Shown: piece after piece, positions 32,847 through 42,137 of the stretch
Position numbering within the stretch: position 1 is the first letter of the stretch
Layout of the letters: each line of letters begins with the position of its first letter
DNA from: SKVR01 sp964453995
GTDB taxonomy: Bacteria; Bacteroidota; Bacteroidia; Bacteroidales; UBA7960
DNA: 64,000 bases
NCBI GenBank assembly: GCA_964453995.1
Contig: CAYVQC010000003.1
Location: 55,928 to 119,927 of the forward strand
Reading direction: 5' to 3'
Program-made: the position numbers and the translations under genes
The notes under the pieces: generated by a model
What the model was told of the DNA's origin: nothing
Databases searched by the model: none
The model's input: only the letters and a program-made list of their open reading frames with translations

Positions 32847-34766
32847 ATGGAGCCAAAACAGGTATTATATAAATATTGGGGATATTCTTCTTTCAGGCCA
32901 TTGCAGGAGGAAATCATTGAATCGGTACTGGAAGGAAAAGATACCCTTGCTCTGTTACCTACCGGGGGAGGAAAATCCATTTGTTTCCAGGTTCCTGCCC
33001 TGTGCCGGGAGGGTATATGCCTTGTAGTATCGCCATTGATCGCATTGATGAAAGACCAGGTTGAAAACCTTACCCGTAGGGGTATCAAAGCCGTTGCCAT
33101 TTACTCGGGACTGTCGCCCACCGAAATCGACATTGCGGTAGACAATTGTATTTACGGCGATGTGAAATTCTTGTATCTCTCGCCAGAGCGCCTTGCCACC
33201 GATCTTATCCGAACACGACTTCCCAGGATGAAAGTAAACCTTCTGGCAATTGATGAAGCGCATTGCATTTCTCAATGGGGGTATGATTTTCGTCCTCCAT
33301 ACCTGAAGATTGCCGAAATCAGGGAGCTCATACCCCATACTCCGGTTATGGCCCTTACAGCAACCGCTACCTGGGAGGTGATGGATGACATTTGCCAAAA
33401 ATTAAATTTTAAGGATCATAACATATTCCTCAAAAGTTTTGAGCGGAAAAACCTTACCTATGCTGTCCTGAAGGAGGAGAACAAGCTTGACCGTCTTGTG
33501 AAGATCTGCAACAATGTGCCAGGCACAGGCATAGTTTATGTACGTAACCGTAGAAAAACCAAGGAGATAGCCCAATTTTTGCAAAAGAACAGGATTAGTG
33601 CCGATTACTATCATGCCGGATTGGATGCAGCACTGAGAGATCAGAAGCAACTCAACTGGACACGCGAAAAAACAAGAATCATCGTTTCTACCAATGCCTT
33701 TGGCATGGGAATAGACAAACCCAATGTAAGGTTTGTGGCCCATATGGATATGCCTGATTCTCCTGAAGCGTACTTCCAGGAGGCAGGCAGGGCCGGCAGG
33801 GATGAAAAAAAGGCTTATGCGGTGCTGCTTTACAACAAATCCGACATCATTGACCTTGAACGGTTTCTGGAAAACGCTTACCCACCTGTTGAGTTTATCA
33901 AACGGATTTACAATGCCCTTGGCAATTATCTGCAGCTGGCTGTGGGTAGTGGCCAGGATAAAAGCTTTCCATACGACCTGGGGGAGTTTTGCTCCCATTA
34001 CAACCTGGAACGGATAACCACTTTTAATGCCTTAAAAATACTGGAAAAAGAAGGTTACATCTTTCTGTCGGAAGCATTTGCCAATCCATCAAAAATGTTG
34101 ATCCTGCTCAATAAGGAAGATCTCTACAGGTTTATGGTTGCCAACAAACCTTTTGATGGTTTTCTTAAAGTGATACTACGCTCATATACAGGTCTGTTTA
34201 CCGAATTTACCAGGATTGACGAAAATGAAATTGCCAAACGCTTTAACATCAGCACTGAAGAAACACTGAAGAAGCTCTGGAAACTGCATCAACTGAGGGT
34301 TATTCATTATGAGCCGCAAAACATAAAACCGTTGCTAACCTTCCTTGTCAACCGGCTAAACCCGGACGACATTACCATATCGCCTGAAAATTATACCGAA
34401 AGAAAAAAATTTGCAGCTCAACGAGTAGAAGCCATGAAGCATTATGCAAGGGCTGAAAACAAATGCAGAAGCATTATTCTGCTTGAGTATTTTGGTGAAA
34501 AAAATACCGTTCGATGCGGAAAATGCGATATTTGCCTGGAAAGAAACAAACTTGACATCAGCAAACTTGAGTTTGATAATATCCTGGAACTTGTAAAGCC
34601 CATACTTACAGATCAAGGCATGTCCATGCAGGATCTGATCAATAAACTAAAAACCAGCATCCCTGAAAAGAAAATCATCAAAGTAGTGCAATGGCTCATG
34701 GACAATGGTAAAGTAGTGATTTCAGAAGATGGGGAAACCTTATACTGGAACAGGCAACAAAACTAA
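32847..34766 (+). CDS. recQ: RecQ family ATP-dependent DNA helicase
   Basis: Protein of 639 residues from the ATG at 32847 (MEPKQVLYKYWGYSSFRPLQ); a GTG at 32796 would add 17 non-conserved residues. SF2 motifs: Walker A LLPTGGGKSICFQVPAL, DEAH box AIDEAHCISQWG, motif III ALTATAT, motif VI EAGRAGRDEK. The RecQ zinc cluster is built from CRSIILLEYF and CGKCDIC. The C-terminal 70 residues look like a winged helix and not an HRDC domain. It unwinds DNA 3'-5' in repair and recombination. It is divergent from the ankyrin gene. Confidence 0.93.
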   Translation: MEPKQVLYKYWGYSSFRPLQEEIIESVLEGKDTLALLPTGGGKSICFQVPALCREGICLVVSPLIALMKDQVENLTRRGIKAVAIYSGLSPTEIDIAVDNCIYGDVKFLYLSPERLATDLIRTRLPRMKVNLLAIDEAHCISQWGYDFRPPYLKIAEIRELIPHTPVMALTATATWEVMDDICQKLNFKDHNIFLKSFERKNLTYAVLKEENKLDRLVKICNNVPGTGIVYVRNRRKTKEIAQFLQKNRISADYYHAGLDAALRDQKQLNWTREKTRIIVSTNAFGMGIDKPNVRFVAHMDMPDSPEAYFQEAGRAGRDEKKAYAVLLYNKSDIIDLERFLENAYPPVEFIKRIYNALGNYLQLAVGSGQDKSFPYDLGEFCSHYNLERITTFNALKILEKEGYIFLSEAFANPSKMLILLNKEDLYRFMVANKPFDGFLKVILRSYTGLFTEFTRIDENEIAKRFNISTEETLKKLWKLHQLRVIHYEPQNIKPLLTFLVNRLNPDDITISPENYTERKKFAAQRVEAMKHYARAENKCRSIILLEYFGEKNTVRCGKCDICLERNKLDISKLEFDNILELVKPILTDQGMSMQDLINKLKTSIPEKKIIKVVQWLMDNGKVVISEDGETLYWNRQQN

Positions 34767-34898
34767 GATCTTGATGTAACGCAATAACATAAAAGACCAA
34801 AAAAAATTGTTTATTTCCGCCGTATAATCATATGATAAGCAAAATTATCTTAATACTTTAATCTTTCCGCGTATTTTGGCCATCCCTCACTGGAATAT

Positions 34899-34931
34899 TT
34901 TGCAACATTAAGAGAAATATTTATACATTTG
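34899..34931 (+). promoter_or_regulatory. Bacteroidota promoter of the first hybrid kinase
   Basis: TTTG (34899-34902), a 21-base spacer and TACATTTG (34924-34931) make the best -33/-7 pair in the window. Transcription should start about 25 bases before the ATG at 34963. It probably serves both hybrid kinase genes that follow. Confidence 0.65.
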
Positions 34932-34962
34932 ACAAGCAATCCTTATAACTTTTGGTTACATA

Positions 34963-37401
34963 ATGGAGAAAAACGATACGATTTCTATTTTATATGTTGA
35001 AGATCAAGACGACGTAAGGCTTTTTCTATCCAAAATACTCTCCCGTCATTACACCAATATATTTTTAGCAGAAAACGGCAAACAGGGCCTTGAACTTTTT
35101 AAGGAACACAAGCCCGACATCATCATATCAGATATAAAAATGCCTGTTATGGACGGACTATCTATGAGTTCGCGCATAAAGGAAATAGATCCCAGGGCAA
35201 AAATCATCCTCACCACTGCCCATAGCGATATGGAGTATTTTATTCAAAGTATTGATGTAGGAATAACTCAATATATTTTAAAACCTATTGACAGGGAAAA
35301 ACTTTTCAATGCCATTAATACCTGTAAAGAGCAGGTTTTGCTTGAGAGAGAAGTAAAAAGACAAAATGAAAAGTTGCGTCAAAACAACGATATGCTTACC
35401 CGCCAGGAGCGTGAGCTTAGGCAAAACCTTCAGAAAACCATTGCCCTGAAAGAGATCATTGCCAAAAGCGAAGAGAACTTTCGCCGGGTTGCCGAAAACA
35501 TTCAGGATGCTTTCTGGCTAAAAGATCAGAACAAGATAATCTTTGTAAACAAAGCTTTTGAGAGTTTATTTGAGATCTCCCAGGAAGAGATTTATGATAA
35601 TCCTGATATCCTTAAGGATTTTATCTACCAGCCCGATGCTGAGGAATTCTTAAGTAAATTAGCCCAACACGAGCAAGACCAATCCAAACCCTTTAGTGCC
35701 GAGTTTAGAATCAAAACTCCTTCCGGTGCCATTAAGAACATATGGTACAGGGACATCTTCATTGAAAAAGAAAACGCCTCGGAGAAAAGAAGACTTTGCA
35801 CCCTTAGCGATATTACCTGGAGAATTAACAATGAAAGGCTTTTCAGAGATCTACTCCTGGTGGAAAACGAAGCCAAGATAAAAGAAAGACTACTGGCCAA
35901 TGTAAGTCATGAAATGAGAACTCCCCTCAATGGCTTATTCGCCTTGGGAGAGATAATGTCAGCAACCAATCTCGATCCACAACAGAAAGAATACCTGGCT
36001 ACCATGATCAAAGCCGGTGAAGAACTTCTCGAACTCACCAACAACCTGCTAAACATAAGTGAGTTGGAACAAAACAGGGTAACGGTTAAAAAGCAACTCA
36101 TTGAAACCCCCAACCTCTTTAAGCCATTACTGGCACGATTCAGCGAAAAGGCAGAAAAAAAAGCAATAGACTTTGATGTGGAATACGCTCCAAAATTCCC
36201 CGTTTCCTTTATTTCTGATCCACTGCTGATTACTCAACTTTTAGAACCCCTGTTTGATAACGCTGTCAAGTTCACCCAAAAAGGAGGCATCTCCATAAAT
36301 ATCAGTGCACAAGAAAAAAACGAAGACCAATGGAACCTCATCGTTCGCATCATTGATACAGGTGTAGGCATCAAAAAAAACCAACTGGAAAGAATTTTCA
36401 ATTTATTTACCCAACAGGAAGAAGCCGATTCCCGAAACTTCGAAGGCCTCGGAATTGGCCTAGCCATTAGCAAAAGAATTGTTTCTTTGCTTAAGGGAAG
36501 CATTGATGTTATTAGCTACGAAAATCAGGGTAGTACCTTTACCGTTAATATCCCTGTTGATAAAAACACCTGCGAAATAAATAAAACAACACGGGGAGTT
36601 CCACAACTCAACCTAAAAGTACTTTATGCAGAAGATAAGGAGGTAAACCAGAAAATATTCCGGATCATGTTGCAAAATGCAGGATGCAAAGTAGATATCG
36701 CGCCCAATGGTAAAGTCGCATTTGAGATGGCTACCAAAAACCAATATGATATTATCCTTATGGATATTCAAATGCCGGTAATGGACGGAATAACTGCTAC
36801 GCAAAAGATAAGGGAAAATCAATCATCTCCTCCACCAATAATTGGTATCAGCGCAAACGCATTAAGGGAAAATGCTAAGTATTATATTGATCAGGGTCTG
36901 GATGACTATCTCTCAAAACCAGTTTCACCTTCTACGTTATACACTAAAATTTGCGAATGGATACAACCAAAAAATCATGCTGCGAAGTGGACTGACATGG
37001 ATCCTTCTGAGGAACTTCAGCCAGTGCATGACAACCTGGACAATCTGCCCGAACTTGATGACCTGACCATCGAAACCCTTCGCGAACAGGCACAGTTTGA
37101 TGATAAAATAATCAAAGACCTGTTTTCTACATTTCTGGACGAAGCCCAAATGCTGATCAATAAACTGGAGAAAGGAATCAATGACAAGGATCAGGAAGCA
37201 ATGAAGGAAAATGCGCATGCTTTAAAAGGTCTTTTTGCTACTGTTGGCGCTTCTCGTTGCCATCATATCGCCGCGGAAATGGATAAATACCATAAAGGAA
37301 ATTATTACAACCATAGTATTCGTTTATTTCACTTGCTAAAGAGTGACTTCCAAATGCTGAAACCTGTTATAGAATCGAATCTTTTAACAGGATCAAAATA
37401 G
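34963..37401 (+). CDS. cytoplasmic hybrid histidine kinase (REC-PAS-HisKA-HATPase-REC-HPt)
   Basis: Protein of 812 residues with no membrane segment. REC1 is about 7-122 (Asp57 in IIISDIKMPVMDG), a coiled coil 123-170, PAS 170-290, HisKA with His316 in NVSHEMRTPLNG, HATPase with Asn433 (FDNAVKF) and DTGVGI (465-470), REC2 with Asp601 (IILMDIQMPVMDG), and an intact HPt with His752 (NAHALKGLFATVGA). Starting and ending with phosphotransfer modules, it should both receive and relay phosphoryl groups. The final target is not encoded nearby. A strong promoter lies upstream, and the next kinase gene starts 58 bases later. Confidence 0.95.
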   Translation: MEKNDTISILYVEDQDDVRLFLSKILSRHYTNIFLAENGKQGLELFKEHKPDIIISDIKMPVMDGLSMSSRIKEIDPRAKIILTTAHSDMEYFIQSIDVGITQYILKPIDREKLFNAINTCKEQVLLEREVKRQNEKLRQNNDMLTRQERELRQNLQKTIALKEIIAKSEENFRRVAENIQDAFWLKDQNKIIFVNKAFESLFEISQEEIYDNPDILKDFIYQPDAEEFLSKLAQHEQDQSKPFSAEFRIKTPSGAIKNIWYRDIFIEKENASEKRRLCTLSDITWRINNERLFRDLLLVENEAKIKERLLANVSHEMRTPLNGLFALGEIMSATNLDPQQKEYLATMIKAGEELLELTNNLLNISELEQNRVTVKKQLIETPNLFKPLLARFSEKAEKKAIDFDVEYAPKFPVSFISDPLLITQLLEPLFDNAVKFTQKGGISINISAQEKNEDQWNLIVRIIDTGVGIKKNQLERIFNLFTQQEEADSRNFEGLGIGLAISKRIVSLLKGSIDVISYENQGSTFTVNIPVDKNTCEINKTTRGVPQLNLKVLYAEDKEVNQKIFRIMLQNAGCKVDIAPNGKVAFEMATKNQYDIILMDIQMPVMDGITATQKIRENQSSPPPIIGISANALRENAKYYIDQGLDDYLSKPVSPSTLYTKICEWIQPKNHAAKWTDMDPSEELQPVHDNLDNLPELDDLTIETLREQAQFDDKIIKDLFSTFLDEAQMLINKLEKGINDKDQEAMKENAHALKGLFATVGASRCHHIAAEMDKYHKGNYYNHSIRLFHLLKSDFQMLKPVIESNLLTGSK

Positions 37402-37459
37402 ATAATATCCCAAAGAGTTCCAGGGGTTTTTCGCCACTGCTTTAACATATTTTGTGCCG

Positions 37460-40400
37460 ATGACAAAAAGACTGATTCTACTTGTCCTGACTTTTACAGG
37501 TATGGTGGCCTCAATATGGGCAACCCAACAACCTGCCAACCAAGTCCTGATTCTGCATAGTTATCATCCTTCATTTCACTGGAATTATGAAATGACCCAG
37601 GGAATCAAGTCGGTTTTTGACGATCAACTGGCCGATTATCATCTTGCCGAGGAATACATGGATTCAAAGCGGCTATTTGACAAGACGCATCAACAAAAAT
37701 TACTGGAGCTATACAGGCATAAGTATTCAGGTGTGTTATTCGATCTGATAATAGCTACCGACGATGATGCGCTGCGCTTCCTGGTTCAATATGGCGATAC
37801 ACTTTTCCCCGGCACTCCTGTTGTATTTTGCGGTGTAAACAACTTCCCGGGTGAATTGCGAATGCAAAAGTCCCATTTTACAGGAGTGCTGGAAAATATT
37901 GACATAACAAAAACAGTCTCAATTGCGCTTGAATTGGTACCTGAAACAAGGAAAATCTATTTTGCAGGCGACTTATCGACTACCTCTTACGACCTTTCAG
38001 CGATATTCAGGAAAAATCATGAAGAGGACTTTCCGGAAATAGACTTTCATTACATTCATGCACCCACCCTGAACGAAATGGGTAATCGGATCAGTCTACT
38101 GCCACCCGATGGAATGGTAATGTTGTGGCCCTATCTCTCACAGGAAAATCATCGGCTGGTGGACGTTGAATTTGCCACAAAATTTATTTCAGAGTCAAGT
38201 CCTGTTCCTGTTTTTGGATTCTGGCAATTTATGCTTGATCATGGAATTGTGGGAGGAAAACTTGTATCAGGAAGAACCCAGGGTGAAAATGCTGCCAGGC
38301 TAGCCATTCGAATCCTCTTGGGTGAACAGGCCAGTGAAATTGCATGGGAGGAATCCGTTCCCAATGAATACTTCTTTGATTACGAACAATTGGTGAGATT
38401 TAATATCGCTGAAGAAAACTTACCGAAAAATAGTATTCTGATCAATAAGCCTAAGAATTTTTTCCAACAATACAGGCATATCGTTTTAGGCTTTGTTCTG
38501 GCATTAGCCATATCTCTTACCAGTTTCATTATCTACCTTTTTTACCAGAAAAAGGCAAAAAAACTCCTGCTACAGGAAGTATCTTTCCAACAAGCTCTTA
38601 TCAATGCACTACCCATCCCTGTTTATTACACCCTCGACCAGGAACACATTCATGGAAGCAACCATGCATTTCGCCATCTTACCGCCACAAAAAACTATGG
38701 CGAAAAATTGTCCGATATTCATTCTATATATTTACCCGGCCAGGCTGATAAGCACAAAACAATAAACCAGGAGGTTTTATCATCGCATCGTGGAACTGCA
38801 TTTGAAGGACAGATACTAAACAGTAAAGGAGAATTGCAGGACGTAATATTTTACAAAGCTGCTTTTTTAGATAAAATAACCCGTAAGTACGGAATCATTG
38901 AAACCATTGTAGATATTTCGGAAAAGAAAAAACAAACCGAAAGAATCCGCCTCAGCGAGGAAAGATATACCCTGGCGACCAAAGCAACACGCGATGGCAT
39001 ATGGGATTGGGATCTGAAGAAGAAAGAACTTTTCGTTTCCGATAGATTCAATGAAATGATGGATTACCCCCCAAGGGAAAACGTGTTTTACCATGACAAT
39101 TTCAACCAGCAAATCCATCCTGACGACCTTAATATTTTCAACCATCATATTGATCTCCTGCGGGAAGAGAAAAGAAATCAGTGCCTGATGGAGATTAGAA
39201 TGAAGAAAAAAAACGGCACATGGTTGTGGGTTGAAATGAACATCTTTAGTCTTTCGGACAAAAACGGTGAAATATACCGCCTGGTAGGTTCTGTAAGTGA
39301 TATCCAGAAAAGAAAAGAAACCCAGCAGGAATTAAAAAAATGGGAGGAAATTTTCAACCATACCCTCATGGGTATTGGCATAATTGATCCTGACACGGAA
39401 AGAATGGAAACTATGAACCCTGTATTTGCCAGTATTCACGGATTTCATCCCTCCGAACTAAAGAACAAACCCATTTCATTGCTGATGGGGCAAAATGAAA
39501 GCTTTTCTGATATTGCAAAAATTGCCTCTGAAAAGGGTCACCATGTGGTGGAAATCAGGCATCGGCGTAAAAATGGTTCTGCTTTCCCGGTAATGATGGA
39601 TGTTACTCCTGCCAAAAATAATCGTGGCGAATTGATGTACTTTATCATCAATCTTCAGGACATTACAGAAAGAAAACAGCAGGAAGACCTCATTTCCCAG
39701 ATGCTGCACAACGAACAGACCATGAATGAGGAGCTTCGCTCCAGCGAAGAAGAAGTTCGTCAATCCCTGCAGGAAACCGTGAAGCTTAAAGATAAGCTGG
39801 AAGAAAACCAGAAACAGTTCCTTAGTTTTATAAACGGCACCTCTGATTTCGTTTTTCTGAAAGACAGAGATTTAAGGTATCTGATGGTAAACGAAGCATT
39901 TGCAGAATTTCATAAACATAAAGCCGAGGAGTTTATCGGAAAAACTGATTTTGAAATAGCCAGCGAAGCTTTGGCAAAAGAAGAGCGCAAAAACGACGAA
40001 AAAGTCATTCTGCAAAAGAAAGCAATCATATATGAAAGAGAAGAAGATGGGTTAGTTTTTGAAACCCGCAAATTTCCCGTAATCTACGATAGAAATTACA
40101 TAGGCGTGGGAGCTTTTGTCCGAAATACTACCGCGCAGCGAATAGTAGAAAAAAAGGTACTGGAAAACGAAAAAAGATTCAAAACACTGCTCGAAAACAG
40201 CTTCGACCTCATCACCCTTACGGATAAAGAAGGGGTTATATCTTACTGTACTGATGCCATCAAGCTTATTGCCGGTATTGGAAACAAAGATGCCATTGGT
40301 AAGCACTTTGAACAATTCATTCACGAAGAAGACCGACCCTTTTTCAAACAAAAACTGGATAGAATTATCCAATACAATAATACTGATCCTGTTTACATCC

Positions 40401-42121
40401 AACATAGATTCAAACATCCGGACGGAACTGTAAAAAACATAGAAACCATTGCCATCAATCATCTCAAAAATCCCCTTATCAGTTCGTTGGTGTTTACCAG
40501 CCGCGATGTTTCTGTGGAACTGCAAAGCCGTGAACTGAGAAAGAATATTTCGATCGCACAAAAATCAGCAGAAATAAAGCAACAGTTCCTTGCAAATATG
40601 AGCCATGAGATAAGAACTCCTATGAGTGGCATCCTGGGGATGATTGAATTTCTCATGCAAACAAAACTTGATGAAACCCAATGGGACTATGTATCAACCA
40701 TAAAATCATCGGCTGACTCCCTTTTGAATATTATCAACGATATCCTGGACTTTTCTAAAATTGAAGCCGGCAAGCTTACCATTAAACCAGCTCCTGTCGA
40801 TATCCGTAAATTCATTGCCGATGCTCCCAAGATTTTTGCTGCATTGGTAAAACAAAAAAATCTCGAATTCCAGGTAATGATAGACAACTCGCTTCCCCAG
40901 TATGTCAATCTTGACCACATGCGTCTTAACCAGGTAATTTCTAATCTTTTATCCAATGCCATAAAATTTACTTCCGAAGGAAAGGTGACCCTGAGCGTAT
41001 TCACCCAGCAGATCTCACCCGATGGCATCACCCTGAAATTTGAAGTGAAAGATACGGGAATTGGGATTTCACAAAAAGAACAACAAAAGCTCTTTACTCC
41101 TTTCACCCAAATTGACTCATCCCTTACAAGATCGCAGGAAGGCACCGGGCTGGGCCTGACAATTTCACAGCGGATTATTGAACTGATGGACGGTGAAATG
41201 GGTGTAATAAGCAATCAGGGCGAAGGAGCATTGTTTTGGTTTACTATTCCGGCGTCAATCCCCGAACATGAAAAGATCAGATTATTTACAAAGGATATTG
41301 AAACCACTCAAAAACAAAAATTAGATCTTGACGTCCTCCTTGTTGAGGACAAAGTCGTAAACCAAAAAGTAATCCGACTGATATTGGAATCTCTGGGCTG
41401 TAAAATCACCATTGCAAACAACGGGAAAGAAGCCATTGACCTGATAGAAGAATATAACAGAACAAACCCGGGTAGTAAGAATGTTCCTGCAGCCCAGTGG
41501 GATATCATTCTCATGGATATCCAAATGCCTGTAATGGATGGAATTACTGCCACAGGCATAATTCGCCGCAAATACCCCCAATACCCTGTAATAATTGGTC
41601 TTAGTGCCAATGTAATCTCCGAAGAAGTGGAGGCTTACCTTCAGAGTGGTCTCGATGATTATATTGTAAAGCCTGCCAAGTCAGATGATCTTTATAAGAA
41701 ACTGCTCTACTGGTCAGAACAGAAAAAGAAGATGAAAATAACAAGGCCTGAAGCAGCAGATCTTATCCTGGAAAAAATAAAAAATGAAAGAATTTTGGAA
41801 AAAAACAGCCTTGAAGTAATCAAACAACAATCAGAAAATAATGCCCTTGTATTGAATGAGTTGTTTAACACCTTCTTTCGCGATACGATAGAGATTATAG
41901 ATAAAATAAAGTTGGCAGTTAAAAATAATGACTCCAAGGCAATCCAGTTGTTACAGTCATTGCAATCCATGGCCGCAAGTATGGGAGCAATACAACTCGG
42001 TAAAACCGCTGAGGCCCTGGAGGAAAATATTCTTTATTCCGCGTCTCCCGGCGAAAACCTTCTGCTTTTCCTTGAAACAGCTGCCAAAAATTACCGCGAC
42101 GAAGCTCTGTCAAAAACATAA
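37460..42121 (+). CDS. hybrid histidine kinase with periplasmic binding-protein sensor and multiple PAS domains
   Basis: Protein of 1553 residues from the ATG at 37460 (a GTG two codons earlier is unlikely). Signal/TM1 1-20; a periplasmic ABC substrate-binding-like domain about 22-320 (VLILHSYHPSFHWNYEMTQG start); TM2 about 340-365; about five PAS domains 380-1030; HisKA with His1049 (NMSHEIRTPMSG); HATPase; REC with Asp1353 (IILMDIQMPVMDG). The C-terminal 110 residues align with HPt domains, but the His is Gln1499 (LLQSLQSMAASMGA), and the following Lys and Gly are also changed, so this HPt cannot carry phosphate. It probably shares the promoter of the preceding kinase, whose HPt may serve instead (inference). 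Confidence 0.93.
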   Translation: MTKRLILLVLTFTGMVASIWATQQPANQVLILHSYHPSFHWNYEMTQGIKSVFDDQLADYHLAEEYMDSKRLFDKTHQQKLLELYRHKYSGVLFDLIIATDDDALRFLVQYGDTLFPGTPVVFCGVNNFPGELRMQKSHFTGVLENIDITKTVSIALELVPETRKIYFAGDLSTTSYDLSAIFRKNHEEDFPEIDFHYIHAPTLNEMGNRISLLPPDGMVMLWPYLSQENHRLVDVEFATKFISESSPVPVFGFWQFMLDHGIVGGKLVSGRTQGENAARLAIRILLGEQASEIAWEESVPNEYFFDYEQLVRFNIAEENLPKNSILINKPKNFFQQYRHIVLGFVLALAISLTSFIIYLFYQKKAKKLLLQEVSFQQALINALPIPVYYTLDQEHIHGSNHAFRHLTATKNYGEKLSDIHSIYLPGQADKHKTINQEVLSSHRGTAFEGQILNSKGELQDVIFYKAAFLDKITRKYGIIETIVDISEKKKQTERIRLSEERYTLATKATRDGIWDWDLKKKELFVSDRFNEMMDYPPRENVFYHDNFNQQIHPDDLNIFNHHIDLLREEKRNQCLMEIRMKKKNGTWLWVEMNIFSLSDKNGEIYRLVGSVSDIQKRKETQQELKKWEEIFNHTLMGIGIIDPDTERMETMNPVFASIHGFHPSELKNKPISLLMGQNESFSDIAKIASEKGHHVVEIRHRRKNGSAFPVMMDVTPAKNNRGELMYFIINLQDITERKQQEDLISQMLHNEQTMNEELRSSEEEVRQSLQETVKLKDKLEENQKQFLSFINGTSDFVFLKDRDLRYLMVNEAFAEFHKHKAEEFIGKTDFEIASEALAKEERKNDEKVILQKKAIIYEREEDGLVFETRKFPVIYDRNYIGVGAFVRNTTAQRIVEKKVLENEKRFKTLLENSFDLITLTDKEGVISYCTDAIKLIAGIGNKDAIGKHFEQFIHEEDRPFFKQKLDRIIQYNNTDPVYIQHRFKHPDGTVKNIETIAINHLKNPLISSLVFTSRDVSVELQSRELRKNISIAQKSAEIKQQFLANMSHEIRTPMSGILGMIEFLMQTKLDETQWDYVSTIKSSADSLLNIINDILDFSKIEAGKLTIKPAPVDIRKFIADAPKIFAALVKQKNLEFQVMIDNSLPQYVNLDHMRLNQVISNLLSNAIKFTSEGKVTLSVFTQQISPDGITLKFEVKDTGIGISQKEQQKLFTPFTQIDSSLTRSQEGTGLGLTISQRIIELMDGEMGVISNQGEGALFWFTIPASIPEHEKIRLFTKDIETTQKQKLDLDVLLVEDKVVNQKVIRLILESLGCKITIANNGKEAIDLIEEYNRTNPGSKNVPAAQWDIILMDIQMPVMDGITATGIIRRKYPQYPVIIGLSANVISEEVEAYLQSGLDDYIVKPAKSDDLYKKLLYWSEQKKKMKITRPEAADLILEKIKNERILEKNSLEVIKQQSENNALVLNELFNTFFRDTIEIIDKIKLAVKNNDSKAIQLLQSLQSMAASMGAIQLGKTAEALEENILYSASPGENLLLFLETAAKNYRDEALSKT

Positions 42122-42137
42122 CGAACGGAAAATATTA

